Source: Porphyromonas gulae DSM 15663
Lineage (GTDB): Bacteria; Bacteroidota; Bacteroidia; Bacteroidales; Porphyromonadaceae
DNA: 46,037 bases
Assembly: GCF_000378065.1 (NCBI RefSeq)
Contig: NZ_KB899167.1
Location: 1-46,037, forward strand
Reading direction: 5' to 3'
The notes under the pieces were generated by a model, which was not told the origin of the DNA, did no database searches, and saw only the letters and a program-made list of their open reading frames with translations. How positions within the stretch are numbered: the stretch's first letter is position 1; each line of letters opens with the position of its first letter. Both the position numbers and the translations under genes were made by a program. Positions 33,348 to 42,236 of this stretch are shown piece after piece.

Positions 33348-35723
33348 TTATTCGTATCGGAGTTCATTGACAGGGTTGCGGCGAGCTATGCGCCGGAGGT
33401 TGATGACTACGGCTAATGCAATAATCAGGAGGACGAACAGGCCTACAAGGAGGAAAATCCAGCCGTTCAATTCGATTCGATAGCTGAACTTCTCCAGCCA
33501 GTTCCGGCCGAAGAGATAAGCGACGAAAAGTCCGGCAAGCACACTCGGCACACTGAGTCGGGAAATGGAGCGGAGGAAGAGACGCAAGATGTCGCCCTCT
33601 CCGGCTCCATTGATCTTGCGGATGGCCAGCTCCTTGCGGCGGCGATTGACCTCCGTATTCACATAACCGACCAGTCCGATCAGAGCGATCAGGATAGCCA
33701 CGACACTGCCGAAGAGGATTGTATTGCGGAAGGTCTTGGCCGCCTCGAAGCGACTGAGAAGCTCCATCTCCACACTGAGGAAAGAAGTCTCCTTGTAGGG
33801 ATCGGCTTCGGAGAGGATGCCATTCACGCGATGGAGGAGCTCGGCATCGTCATGGCGAAGGCGGATCGTCAGATAATGCAGCCAACCGTCCCCATAGACG
33901 ATGGCGGAAGGCAGCTTTTCGGGGTAAGGGCTCAGGTGCTGACGGCGGAGCATGAGATCGTCGTACACACCGCGAATCACCACACGGCCGAAGGATGTCA
34001 GGATGATATTCTTGCCGATGACACCGTCTTTCCAATTCATCAGCCGAGCCAATTCCGCAGCCGCTTTCTTACTGAGCATGATCTCTCTGTCCTTTTCGGT
34101 GGCGGTGTCGAAGTTTTTCCCTTCGAGCAGCTTGATGCCATAGACATTCAGATAGTGTTCGTCCACGTAGAAGAGGTCGGCCACATTGATCAGTTCACGA
34201 TCCGTAACGGGGTCGATGAGGTTATCTCCACTCTGGCCGGAAGAAGCCGGCAAGGCGGTCGTCAGCGTATAGCCCTCCACTTCGGGCAGTGCCTTGAGCT
34301 TTTCGATCACGACGGGGAGTTGCTGCTGATCCAGCGACTCGATGGGGACATAATACAGGCCGGAGGCTTTGTACCCGGCATCCTGCCCTACCATGTGCCG
34401 GTATTGCAGACCGGTGACAGCCAAAAGGCCGAAGAGGAAAGTGGCTGCCACGAATTCCACAGCCAGCAGCCCCAGCTTCCAGAGCCGATTGTGTGCCACC
34501 GACTTGCGAAAGATATTCATCACCGGAGTACGGGACAGGGAGTAGCCGGGGATCCATCCCATGAAGAAAGTGGCCACGGCCAATACTCCGGCCAAGGCTG
34601 CGGCTACGCGCCACGAGATCAGATGCAGCAGCGGAGTCTCGATCAGAGCCTCCATCGGTTTGCGGAAGAGTACAAGGGTCAGGACGGCCAGCACGAGAGA
34701 GAGGAGGAGATAGAGGAAGGTCTCCCAGATCATCGTGCCCTGTATCTGCACGGGCATGGCTCCGTAACACTTGCGAATGGCAGCTGCGCGCCGGCGATTG
34801 ACCATGGAGGCAAGGGTCATGAGCACGTAGTTCAGCAGCGAAATAAGCAGCACTGCTATGGCCACGATCTGCTGTATTTGCAGCATATTGACCAAGGTAG
34901 GATCTTCCAGACGCAAGCGGTTGAAGGGCGTGAGGGAATAGTGCAATTCCACTCCTGCTTTGCGGAAGACTTCCATATCCTGATGCCGCTTTTGCATCTC
35001 AAGGAGAGCTCCGTCAAGACTCTCCGGCGACACGCCGGGACGCAGGCGAACGTAGGCTATGTAGCGGTCGTTGCCGATCCAGTTGTTCAGGCTCTCGGCC
35101 GGCATCCACGTAATGGGCAGGAGCATATCGGCTTGGATACTGCTGTTGTGTGGCAGATCCTCGAATACTCCTCCGATCGTGATGGCTCGGCCCGATTTGC
35201 TTTCTGCCGGTCTCAGCCGTTTGCCCAAGACATCGCCCCCCATCTTCCGGGCCATACTCTCGGAGATGAGACAGGTCATATTGTCGCGCAAGGCACTATC
35301 CCGGACGCCGGTGATGAGTTCCACCCCGAACATGTCGAGGAAAGCCGGTTCGGCCAGCAGCGTCTTTGTCTCGTAGGTTTTGTTGTCTTCGAGTACCATC
35401 TTCGAGGTGCCATACAGAGTCGTTCGGGTAGCCAGTTCCACACCCGGTATTTCCTCCTGAATGGCAGGGGCAACACCTCCGCTGACCTGAGGGAAGTCGA
35501 GTTCTTCCGGCTTACCCCCCTCCTGACTTTGGCGCGTGCCATGCGTCTTGACGATGCAGATGCGATCATGATGGGGGAAATCCCGTTCGTAGCTTCGCTG
35601 ATAGATGACGATAGAAAGCAGGAGCACGCTGACGGAAAGTCCGAGCGTAAGCGTCAGGAGTTTGCTGATGCTGTGTTCGCCCTGTCGGAAGAGGCGGCGA
35701 GCAGCAAGTCTGAGAGGTAACAT
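33348..35723 (-). CDS. FtsX/MacB-type ABC permease (third in operon)
   Basis: A 791-residue permease with a duplicated layout. There is an N-terminal membrane segment (about 22-45) and a periplasmic MacB-like domain (about 46-280). Three segments follow with an FtsX core (about 285-420), then a second periplasmic domain and three C-terminal segments. It ends RKINGAGEGDILRLFLRSISR through NPVNELRYE. This is the usual large Bacteroidota permease. It differs from its two neighbours: its N-terminus is MLPLRLAARRLFRQ, whereas they share MRTYFKFLSRNKLYTFVT. It probably works with the ATPase 93 bp downstream in exporting or extruding a substrate from the periplasm. Confidence 0.9.
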   Translation of the reverse strand: MLPLRLAARRLFRQGEHSISKLLTLTLGLSVSVLLLSIVIYQRSYERDFPHHDRICIVKTHGTRQSQEGGKPEELDFPQVSGGVAPAIQEEIPGVELATRTTLYGTSKMVLEDNKTYETKTLLAEPAFLDMFGVELITGVRDSALRDNMTCLISESMARKMGGDVLGKRLRPAESKSGRAITIGGVFEDLPHNSSIQADMLLPITWMPAESLNNWIGNDRYIAYVRLRPGVSPESLDGALLEMQKRHQDMEVFRKAGVELHYSLTPFNRLRLEDPTLVNMLQIQQIVAIAVLLISLLNYVLMTLASMVNRRRAAAIRKCYGAMPVQIQGTMIWETFLYLLLSLVLAVLTLVLFRKPMEALIETPLLHLISWRVAAALAGVLAVATFFMGWIPGYSLSRTPVMNIFRKSVAHNRLWKLGLLAVEFVAATFLFGLLAVTGLQYRHMVGQDAGYKASGLYYVPIESLDQQQLPVVIEKLKALPEVEGYTLTTALPASSGQSGDNLIDPVTDRELINVADLFYVDEHYLNVYGIKLLEGKNFDTATEKDREIMLSKKAAAELARLMNWKDGVIGKNIILTSFGRVVIRGVYDDLMLRRQHLSPYPEKLPSAIVYGDGWLHYLTIRLRHDDAELLHRVNGILSEADPYKETSFLSVEMELLSRFEAAKTFRNTILFGSVVAILIALIGLVGYVNTEVNRRRKELAIRKINGAGEGDILRLFLRSISRLSVPSVLAGLFVAYLFGRNWLEKFSYRIELNGWIFLLVGLFVLLIIALAVVINLRRIARRNPVNELRYE

Positions 35724-35749
35724 GATGTGCTATATATCGTTTAAGGTTG

Positions 35750-38116
35750 TTATTCGTTTTTGAGATAGTCCACGGGGTTGGCGCAGGCTGCCCGCCAGCT
35801 CTGAAGCGATGTGCTCACGAGCGATAGCAGCAAGACGATGAGGGCTGCAACGACAAATACCCACCAGTCCAGCCTGATGTGGAAAGCGAATGTCTGGAGC
35901 CAGCGATCCATGGCCCACCACGATACAGGCAGAGCTATGAGCAGAGCTATACCGAAACGGCGGAGCGACTGGATGTTGAGCATGGCCAGTATGGTAGCTA
36001 CCGTGGCACCATTGACCTTTCTAAGGGCGATCTCTTTCTCTTTCTGCTTGATCATATAGAGGCTCATGGCGAAGACGCCCATCACCATAATGAGGACGGT
36101 GAGCAGGGCAAAGGCGGAAATGAGCTGCGACAGATTGGTCTGCGACTTGTACCGGTCCAGAATGATGTCTTCCGCCCAGAGGGGTTCTATGTCCTCGGCT
36201 CCGGTCACTCGCTTATAAGTGTCGCTCACGGCAGCAAGGACGGCAGATTTGTCTGCCTCGTCCGAGGCCCTTACGAGCGTTACCCATGGTTGTTCGCGAG
36301 CATAGAGAGGACGTATCTGCAGGGGAGACTGTTCCATGTTGAGGGGTTTGTATTTCAGGTCGGGGATACGTCCCACCATACGATACTTCACCTCGTCGTT
36401 ATCGTCATCGCCCTGGGTAAATATGCCGGTCTCGGGATCGGGTTGGACGGCGTTGAACATCTTCATATTGCCCCATTCGGGAATAATTCGGGCGGCACGC
36501 ATCTTTTCCCTGTCGAAAAAGGTCTCCACCGGCTCGTCCGTCAGCGGTATCGGACTGATCTCGAAGAAATCGAAGAAGACGGAGTCCACCACCATTTCCC
36601 AAGTGCTCACGTTCACTCCGTTTTTGGTGAACGACATATTATTGACATACCGGATAGGATTGCCGCATGCATATGATACTTTCTCCACGCCGGGGATCTT
36701 CTCCAATTCGGCACGAAGCATTCCCTTCGGAACGGAATCCGCCGTATTGGACATCCAGAGCACGCCACGCGTGCGGAATCCCAAGTCGGAATGAATGAGG
36801 TAATGCGTCTGACGGATCATGAACAAGCTGCATACCAGCAGAGCGACGGCAATGGTATATTGGAAGATGATCAGCACCTTGGAGTAAGTGCTTTTGATGC
36901 GGTAGCGGAGTGTCCCTTTGACCACTTCTATCGGTTTGAAACGGGAGATGATCCAAGCCGGCAGAATACCCGACAGGAAGGATAGCAGCACGACGAAGAG
37001 GGCTATGGCAATGACGGTGGAGGGAGTAAACTGATGTTTGAGGTCGAGGGTCGTCTCCAGCACGCGATTGAAAAACGGCTCGAAGGTAAAGGCCAACAGC
37101 AGACCTGTGATGAATGTGAGCAGGGTCATGACCAGAGACTCCAACAGGAGCTTGCGGATGACTCCCGAACGGCTTCCGCCGAGCAGACGGCGAATGGCGG
37201 ATTCCTTGCCCCTGAAACCGGCCTGTGCGACAGTCATATTGACATAATTGAGCACGGCGATAACGAGGATGAGCAGGACGATACCCGTCAGCACTTTCAC
37301 TTTGGTCATATTGTTCGCGCGATTCTCCAGATTGGCTTCCACGACCCTGCTATCGAAGTAGCAATCCGGCAGAGAGACGAAGTGTACTTCTTTGTGGAAA
37401 CCCTGATGATAGAGCCACATAAACGCCTCCTTCTTGAATGTTTCTTCGAGGATTCGGGCTTTGCTCTCAAGGTCGGTTCCGGCTTTGAGCAGATAGTAGG
37501 CCATAAAACTGCAATTACCCCAGCGGAAGGCATTCTCGCCACTCAAATCGGACAGAAAATGGTAATTGACCACAATATCCACCTTTTTGAACTGGCTGTT
37601 GGACGAGATTCCCTCCATTACGCCCGTGATCGTATGAGGAAAATTGTAGAGAAATACGGATTGACCCACGGGATCCTGATCGGCGAAGAGCTTGCGAGCA
37701 AAATCCCGAGAGATGACGGCTGACTTCCGGTCGTTGAGCACTTGCGAGGGGATGCCATTCGTGAGACGGAAATCGAAGAGGGTGAAAAAGGTGCTGTCCG
37801 CCAGCAGAATGGGGGTTTTCAGTCTCTCTCCGGAGGGCATTTGGACGTATACATCCCTGTTTGCCACACGACAATAAGATTCGATGTCGGGCAGGATGCT
37901 CTGTATATACGGGGGAGCCAGATTAGACCAGTTGGCACCTTGCTCCGAGCAGAGCATGTAGATGCGGTCGGCCTTCGAGTGGAAGCGATCCACGGACATT
38001 TCGTTCCGGATGTATATGCCTAATATGATGACAAACATCAGAGATACGGAGAAACCGAATACGGTGACGAAGGTGTAGAGTTTGTTGCGGCTGAGGAATT
38101 TGAAGTAAGTACGCAT
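35750..38116 (-). CDS. FtsX/MacB-type ABC permease (second in operon)
   Basis: A 788-residue permease with the same double FtsX/MacB periplasmic layout as its neighbours. The start is the ATG at 38116, where the conserved MRTYFKFLSRNKLYTFVT begins. An upstream extension reaching 38362 only reads through the end of the preceding gene in another frame. A GFRGKESAIRRLLGGSRSGVIRKLL block and KEKEIALRKVNGATVATIL mark the two FtsX cores, and it ends NPVDYLKNE. It is a paralogue of the gene at 38149-40500, sharing both ends almost exactly, and is separated from it by 32 bp. Confidence 0.9.
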   Translation of the reverse strand: MRTYFKFLSRNKLYTFVTVFGFSVSLMFVIILGIYIRNEMSVDRFHSKADRIYMLCSEQGANWSNLAPPYIQSILPDIESYCRVANRDVYVQMPSGERLKTPILLADSTFFTLFDFRLTNGIPSQVLNDRKSAVISRDFARKLFADQDPVGQSVFLYNFPHTITGVMEGISSNSQFKKVDIVVNYHFLSDLSGENAFRWGNCSFMAYYLLKAGTDLESKARILEETFKKEAFMWLYHQGFHKEVHFVSLPDCYFDSRVVEANLENRANNMTKVKVLTGIVLLILVIAVLNYVNMTVAQAGFRGKESAIRRLLGGSRSGVIRKLLLESLVMTLLTFITGLLLAFTFEPFFNRVLETTLDLKHQFTPSTVIAIALFVVLLSFLSGILPAWIISRFKPIEVVKGTLRYRIKSTYSKVLIIFQYTIAVALLVCSLFMIRQTHYLIHSDLGFRTRGVLWMSNTADSVPKGMLRAELEKIPGVEKVSYACGNPIRYVNNMSFTKNGVNVSTWEMVVDSVFFDFFEISPIPLTDEPVETFFDREKMRAARIIPEWGNMKMFNAVQPDPETGIFTQGDDDNDEVKYRMVGRIPDLKYKPLNMEQSPLQIRPLYAREQPWVTLVRASDEADKSAVLAAVSDTYKRVTGAEDIEPLWAEDIILDRYKSQTNLSQLISAFALLTVLIMVMGVFAMSLYMIKQKEKEIALRKVNGATVATILAMLNIQSLRRFGIALLIALPVSWWAMDRWLQTFAFHIRLDWWVFVVAALIVLLLSLVSTSLQSWRAACANPVDYLKNE

Positions 38117-38148
38117 AGTGACGACAATCGTTTTTGATGCTGCTGTTT

Positions 38149-40500
38149 TTATTCGTTTTTGAGGTAGTCCACGGGGTTGCTCGATGCAGCGTTCATGGCC
38201 ATGCTGAGCATGGAGAGCATGGCTACTGCGGAGACGAAGAGAAGCGATGCGGGGAATACCCACCAAGGCATATCGGCATGATAGGTATAGCCTTGCAGCC
38301 AGCGGTTCATGACCAGATAGATGACGGGAGTGGCCACGGCGAAGGCGATGAGCAGATTCCACAGGCTGCGGCGGCCGATAATCTGCAATATCTGCACTTC
38401 GCGCGCTCCGACCACCTTGCGGATGGCTATTTCTTTTTGCTTGTGACGGATGCGCAGGGCTGCCATGGCAAAGACGCTCATCACCGTGCCGACCAGTGCC
38501 AGAATGCTGAAGAGGAGAAGAAAACCGCTGAGCGAACGTTCCTCCTTACTGTGCGAGGCTATGATGTCTTCCGAACGCAGGATTTCGGTATAGGGCTGCC
38601 CCGTAACACGGGAGTAAACGGCCTGTATGCTTCGGATCAACTGCTCCGGATCGGCCCCCTCGGAATAGCCGACCAGTACGGACCACGACCAGGCGGATGT
38701 CTTGGGATAAGGGATGAAGAGATAGCTCGGTTGTGGTTCTTTGAATCCTCCGAAATGAAGTTCAGGAGCATCGCCGCAATAGTGGAACTCGCCGGCTTTG
38801 CCCCAATGAATGACACCGTCCGGCAGATTGGCCACATCGAAGTCGTTGTAGGCGGATCGGCTGAGATAGAGGGTGCTATAGGGCTTGTCGGTCTTGCGGC
38901 CGTTGGGCTTCATCTTCAGGTCGAACAGGCTCAGTGCCACGGAGTCCATGGAGAAAATCTGCATGGAGAGAGGTTTGCCACGGTATTCGGAGGTGTTGTT
39001 GTTGCCTTCGTTCAGCGGAGTGCCATGGGTGAGACCTATACCCGTTATGCCGGGGATTTTGGCCATTTCGGTTTTCATCGTATTGACGATCTGCGGATCC
39101 AGTCTGAAAACGTCTACGATCAGTTTGTTCCTGTAATCGTAGCCCATGTCGGAGTTGGTCATATAGTCGATCTGCACGGCCATCACCATGGTACAGCCCA
39201 GCAGGATCATCGTAATGGCATACTGGGAAATAACCATAATCTGCGAGAAGCTGCTCTTGACCACACGGCGAAACTTGCCGCTGACCACCTCGATCGGACG
39301 AAACCGCGATATGAACCATGCGGGCAGGGCTGCGCACACGATGCTCAGCAGGAGCATGAAGCCGATCAGCAGCAGGATGAGCGCGGGCGAAATATGCCGT
39401 GCCAGATAGAGATGCGTATCGAACAGGCGATCGAATACGGGTTCGAGTGCGAACATGCCGAATACGGCCAGCAGCGTGCTCAGGAAGATGAGCAGAAGCG
39501 ACTCGAACCAGAGGCGGCGTACGATGGCGAGACGGCTACTCCCCCAGAGCCTTCTGAGGGCGACCTCATTGCCGCGGCTGCCTGCCTGTGCGAGGGTCAG
39601 ATTGATATAGCTGATGATGGCAATGATCAGGACCAAAAGGGTGATGGCAATGAGTATGCGCGTGCGGGCGGGATTTCCTTTTTGCACCATTAGGGCGTAT
39701 TCCTTGGGGAATAGCGGCTCCGGATAGCATTTTTCCAGCGGATGGAGCTTCACCTCGGCCTTCTCGTCGAAAGCGAATATGACATCTTTGCCTTGGACGG
39801 CTTTCTGCACGGCAGGCAGTTGTGCCGTGAGGTCGGCTCCTTCGCGAGCTTTGAGATAGAGGATATAGTTGCCGTTGTTGTAGTTGCTTTCTTTGGGCTC
39901 CTGATAGAAAAGGAGTTCGGCCGGTCTGATATGGCAGTTATCCGGCATCGGCTCCATGATGCCCGTGATCCGAAAGGTCTGCTTGTCTTTGGAAAAATCG
40001 AAAAAAGAAATCTCCTGCCCGATGGGAGACATGTTGCCGAAGATACGGGCCGCCAACGCGGAGGAAATAACGGCACTGTTCTGCTCGGAAAGGACGGTTT
40101 TGGGATCACCCTCAAGGATTTTGTAGCCGTCGAAGAAAGTAAAGAAATTGGATTCGACCGAAAGATGGGAGGCAATCAACCCGTTTTGCTTATCGGCACC
40201 GATAAAGATGTATTCCTTGTCGTTGTATTCGCTGATGCGGCATATCTCTTCCACATCGGGTACCTGCTCGCGAATGAGCGTTCCGGCAGGATAGCAACAG
40301 ATAAATCCGCTCCAGCTATCCTTGCTCTCGACATTGTACTGATAGATACGTTTGTAATCGGTATGAATACGATCGGCTTGCTGTTCGCGCTGCACATAGA
40401 AGCTAAGTAGCAAGACGAACATGAGCGAGAGGGCAAAGCCTACGATAGTAACGAAGGTGTAGAGTTTGTTTCTGCTAAGGAATTTGAAGTAAGTACGCAT
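38149..40500 (-). CDS. FtsX/MacB-type ABC permease (first in operon)
   Basis: A 783-residue permease beginning MRTYFKFLSRNKLYTFVTIVGFALS and ending NPVDYLKNE. FtsX cores lie at GSRGNEVALRRLWGSSRLAIVRRL and KQKEIAIRKVVGAREVQIL, and large periplasmic domains follow the first and fourth membrane segments. The start is the ATG at 40500; the open frame extends to 40623 without a better start. About 50 bp at its start are nearly identical to the start of the next permease gene. It is separated from the adaptor gene by 440 bp that contain a 42-bp minisatellite, so it may have its own promoter. Confidence 0.9.
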   Translation of the reverse strand: MRTYFKFLSRNKLYTFVTIVGFALSLMFVLLLSFYVQREQQADRIHTDYKRIYQYNVESKDSWSGFICCYPAGTLIREQVPDVEEICRISEYNDKEYIFIGADKQNGLIASHLSVESNFFTFFDGYKILEGDPKTVLSEQNSAVISSALAARIFGNMSPIGQEISFFDFSKDKQTFRITGIMEPMPDNCHIRPAELLFYQEPKESNYNNGNYILYLKAREGADLTAQLPAVQKAVQGKDVIFAFDEKAEVKLHPLEKCYPEPLFPKEYALMVQKGNPARTRILIAITLLVLIIAIISYINLTLAQAGSRGNEVALRRLWGSSRLAIVRRLWFESLLLIFLSTLLAVFGMFALEPVFDRLFDTHLYLARHISPALILLLIGFMLLLSIVCAALPAWFISRFRPIEVVSGKFRRVVKSSFSQIMVISQYAITMILLGCTMVMAVQIDYMTNSDMGYDYRNKLIVDVFRLDPQIVNTMKTEMAKIPGITGIGLTHGTPLNEGNNNTSEYRGKPLSMQIFSMDSVALSLFDLKMKPNGRKTDKPYSTLYLSRSAYNDFDVANLPDGVIHWGKAGEFHYCGDAPELHFGGFKEPQPSYLFIPYPKTSAWSWSVLVGYSEGADPEQLIRSIQAVYSRVTGQPYTEILRSEDIIASHSKEERSLSGFLLLFSILALVGTVMSVFAMAALRIRHKQKEIAIRKVVGAREVQILQIIGRRSLWNLLIAFAVATPVIYLVMNRWLQGYTYHADMPWWVFPASLLFVSAVAMLSMLSMAMNAASSNPVDYLKNE

Positions 40501-40583
40501 GATAATGATGACGAATGATGGAATGATGGTTGTATTCTCGAAGGAAAAATTAACCTTATGACTAATATCCTTTTGATTCAAGT

Positions 40584-40851
40584 TTGCAAATAGCGATTTT
40601 TGTAGCAGAAAATGCTGATACATGCTTGCAGCGACAAATTTTGCTTCCGAAATTTATAGTCGCAAGCTTGCAGTGAGTAATTTTTCGACCGAAAAAGCTT
40701 TCTGCAACTTGCAGCAAGTAATTTTTCTCCCAAAATTTCATGTTGCAAGCTTGCAACAAGCGATTTTTCCGACGAAATTGTATGCTGCAAGCTTGTAACC
40801 ATGAATTTCGGCTTGGAAATTCTTCTTTACAATCCTGCAAAAATGAATTTA
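40584..40851. repeat. 42-bp minisatellite inside the export operon
   Basis: A TTGCAA/TTGCAG-type anchor recurs at 40584, 40626, 40668, 40709, 40751, 40793 and 40835, a period of 42 bp (once 41). Each unit pairs a GCAAGCTTGC-like palindrome with an AATTTTTC-like spacer. The period equals 14 codons, so the array stays open in several frames on both strands and yields peptide-like LQAC repeats. I regard these as artefacts of the repeat. It fills most of the 440-bp gap (40501-40940) between the adaptor and first permease genes. I saw no clear TAnnTTTG box there. Confidence 0.88.
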
Positions 40852-40940
40852 TAAGACAGATTTGCATGATTCGATTCTTTAATAGAGGAAAAGGAATAAG
40901 AGTCATATCGTTTCTCTTTTACACGGAGTCTGTAGATAGG

Positions 40941-42194
40941 TCAATTCAGGATAATTTCTTCCGCATCGCCGAACATATCATACGAAGAGGTGATAACCAT
41001 CTCGCCGGCATGCAGACCGGAGGTAACTTCATAATACTGCGGATTCTGACGGGCGATCGTGATGTCCCGGCGAACGGCTCGCTTGCCATCGGGCGTAACG
41101 ACGAATATCCATCGGCCACCGGTATTCTGATAAAAGGCTCCACGTGGGATCATGATGGCTTCGGACGGCTGTCCGAGACGCAGATTGATGTAGTAGGTCT
41201 GGCCTGTGCGGATATTGTCGGGTCGCTCTCCGTCGAATACGAAGTCGGTACGGAACTGCTTGTCCCGAACCTCGGGGTACACCTTCCGGACACGAAGGGA
41301 GAAGTCCCTACCCTGTCGTTCGAACGAAGCGGCCAGACCGGCTTTGACCCGATCGATATAGTGCTCGTCTATCATAGCCTCCACCTTGTAGTCGGACAGG
41401 ACGTTGATCTGTCCGATGCGGCTGCCGGCTCCTACCGTCTGCCCGATCTCCACGTCCAAAAGTCCCAGCTGACCGTCGGCCGGTGCCTTCACGTTCAGAT
41501 CTTCCACACGGGCACGCACCATCTCCAGATTGCGGCGCATATTGTGCAGGCTCTCCTCCATCTGACGCACCTGTATCCCCCTGTAGAGCGAGTCCTGTCG
41601 CTGCCGTTCCATGACGAGCTTGCTGCCTTCCACGGCATATTGGTAGTCCTCGCCGGCTTGCAGATACTCCTCGCGCGAACAGAGTTTTTCCTTATAGAGC
41701 CGGGCGTACTGCTCGGCTTTCCGCTTTTTGCGCTCTATATCCAATCGGAGGTTGAGGCTCTCGCGTTTCAGGTTGAGCCTGTCCTGCTCCATGGTCACCT
41801 GCGTATTGCGCAGGAAGTTCTGCTTCTCGGCAAGCTGCGCTTCGCTGTCGAGGATATTCAGGTTCAGCATCGGATTGGTCAGCCTCACGATGATGTCCCC
41901 CTTGTGCACCATGGCACCCTCCTCCACGGCTTTCTCCGCCACCATTCCGCCCTCTACGGCACTGATCTGAATGGAGTTGATGGGCTGCACCTGACCGTTG
42001 ATGCGGACATAGTCGTTGAACTCGCCCCGGCGCACGCTGTCGATGCTGATCCGAGCGCGTTCGGCTCTGAACTTGGTGCTGTGATTGCCGAATACGGCCC
42101 ATGCCGCCAAGGCGAGTATTACTATCGCTCCCCCTGCATAGGGATAATATTTACGGGGGATGAGCGTCTTCTTTTTTTCTATTTTTCTATCCAT
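40941..42194 (-). CDS. HlyD/MacA-type membrane fusion (adaptor) protein
   Basis: A 417-residue periplasmic adaptor linking an inner-membrane pump to a TolC channel. It has a basic N-terminus, one membrane segment (about 17-35) and a first half of the lipoyl domain (ISAVEGGMVAEKAVEEGAMVHKGDII, about 77-102). A long alpha-hairpin follows (about 110-235, charged and coiled-coil). The second lipoyl half is VKAPADGQLGLLDVEIGQTVGAG, and beta-barrel domains end with MIPRGAFYQNTGGRWIFVV. It follows the tolC-like gene by 42 bp. Its partners are most likely the permeases and ATPase downstream. Confidence 0.92.
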   Translation of the reverse strand: MDRKIEKKKTLIPRKYYPYAGGAIVILALAAWAVFGNHSTKFRAERARISIDSVRRGEFNDYVRINGQVQPINSIQISAVEGGMVAEKAVEEGAMVHKGDIIVRLTNPMLNLNILDSEAQLAEKQNFLRNTQVTMEQDRLNLKRESLNLRLDIERKKRKAEQYARLYKEKLCSREEYLQAGEDYQYAVEGSKLVMERQRQDSLYRGIQVRQMEESLHNMRRNLEMVRARVEDLNVKAPADGQLGLLDVEIGQTVGAGSRIGQINVLSDYKVEAMIDEHYIDRVKAGLAASFERQGRDFSLRVRKVYPEVRDKQFRTDFVFDGERPDNIRTGQTYYINLRLGQPSEAIMIPRGAFYQNTGGRWIFVVTPDGKRAVRRDITIARQNPQYYEVTSGLHAGEMVITSSYDMFGDAEEIILN

Positions 42195-42236
42195 GATGAT
42201 GGTATGATTTGATACGAACGGGAGAAAAGAAATGTT

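Noticed and set aside
40562-40906. Peptide-like frames with LQAC repeats on both strands
   Set aside because: They are generated by the 42-bp minisatellite, whose period is a multiple of three and whose core is palindromic. No start or neighbouring signal supports a gene.
33831-42212. Several plus-strand frames of 490-629 codons opposite the permease and adaptor genes
   Set aside because: All are shadows of certain minus-strand genes and have low-complexity, His/Gln/Gly-rich translations typical of antisense reading.
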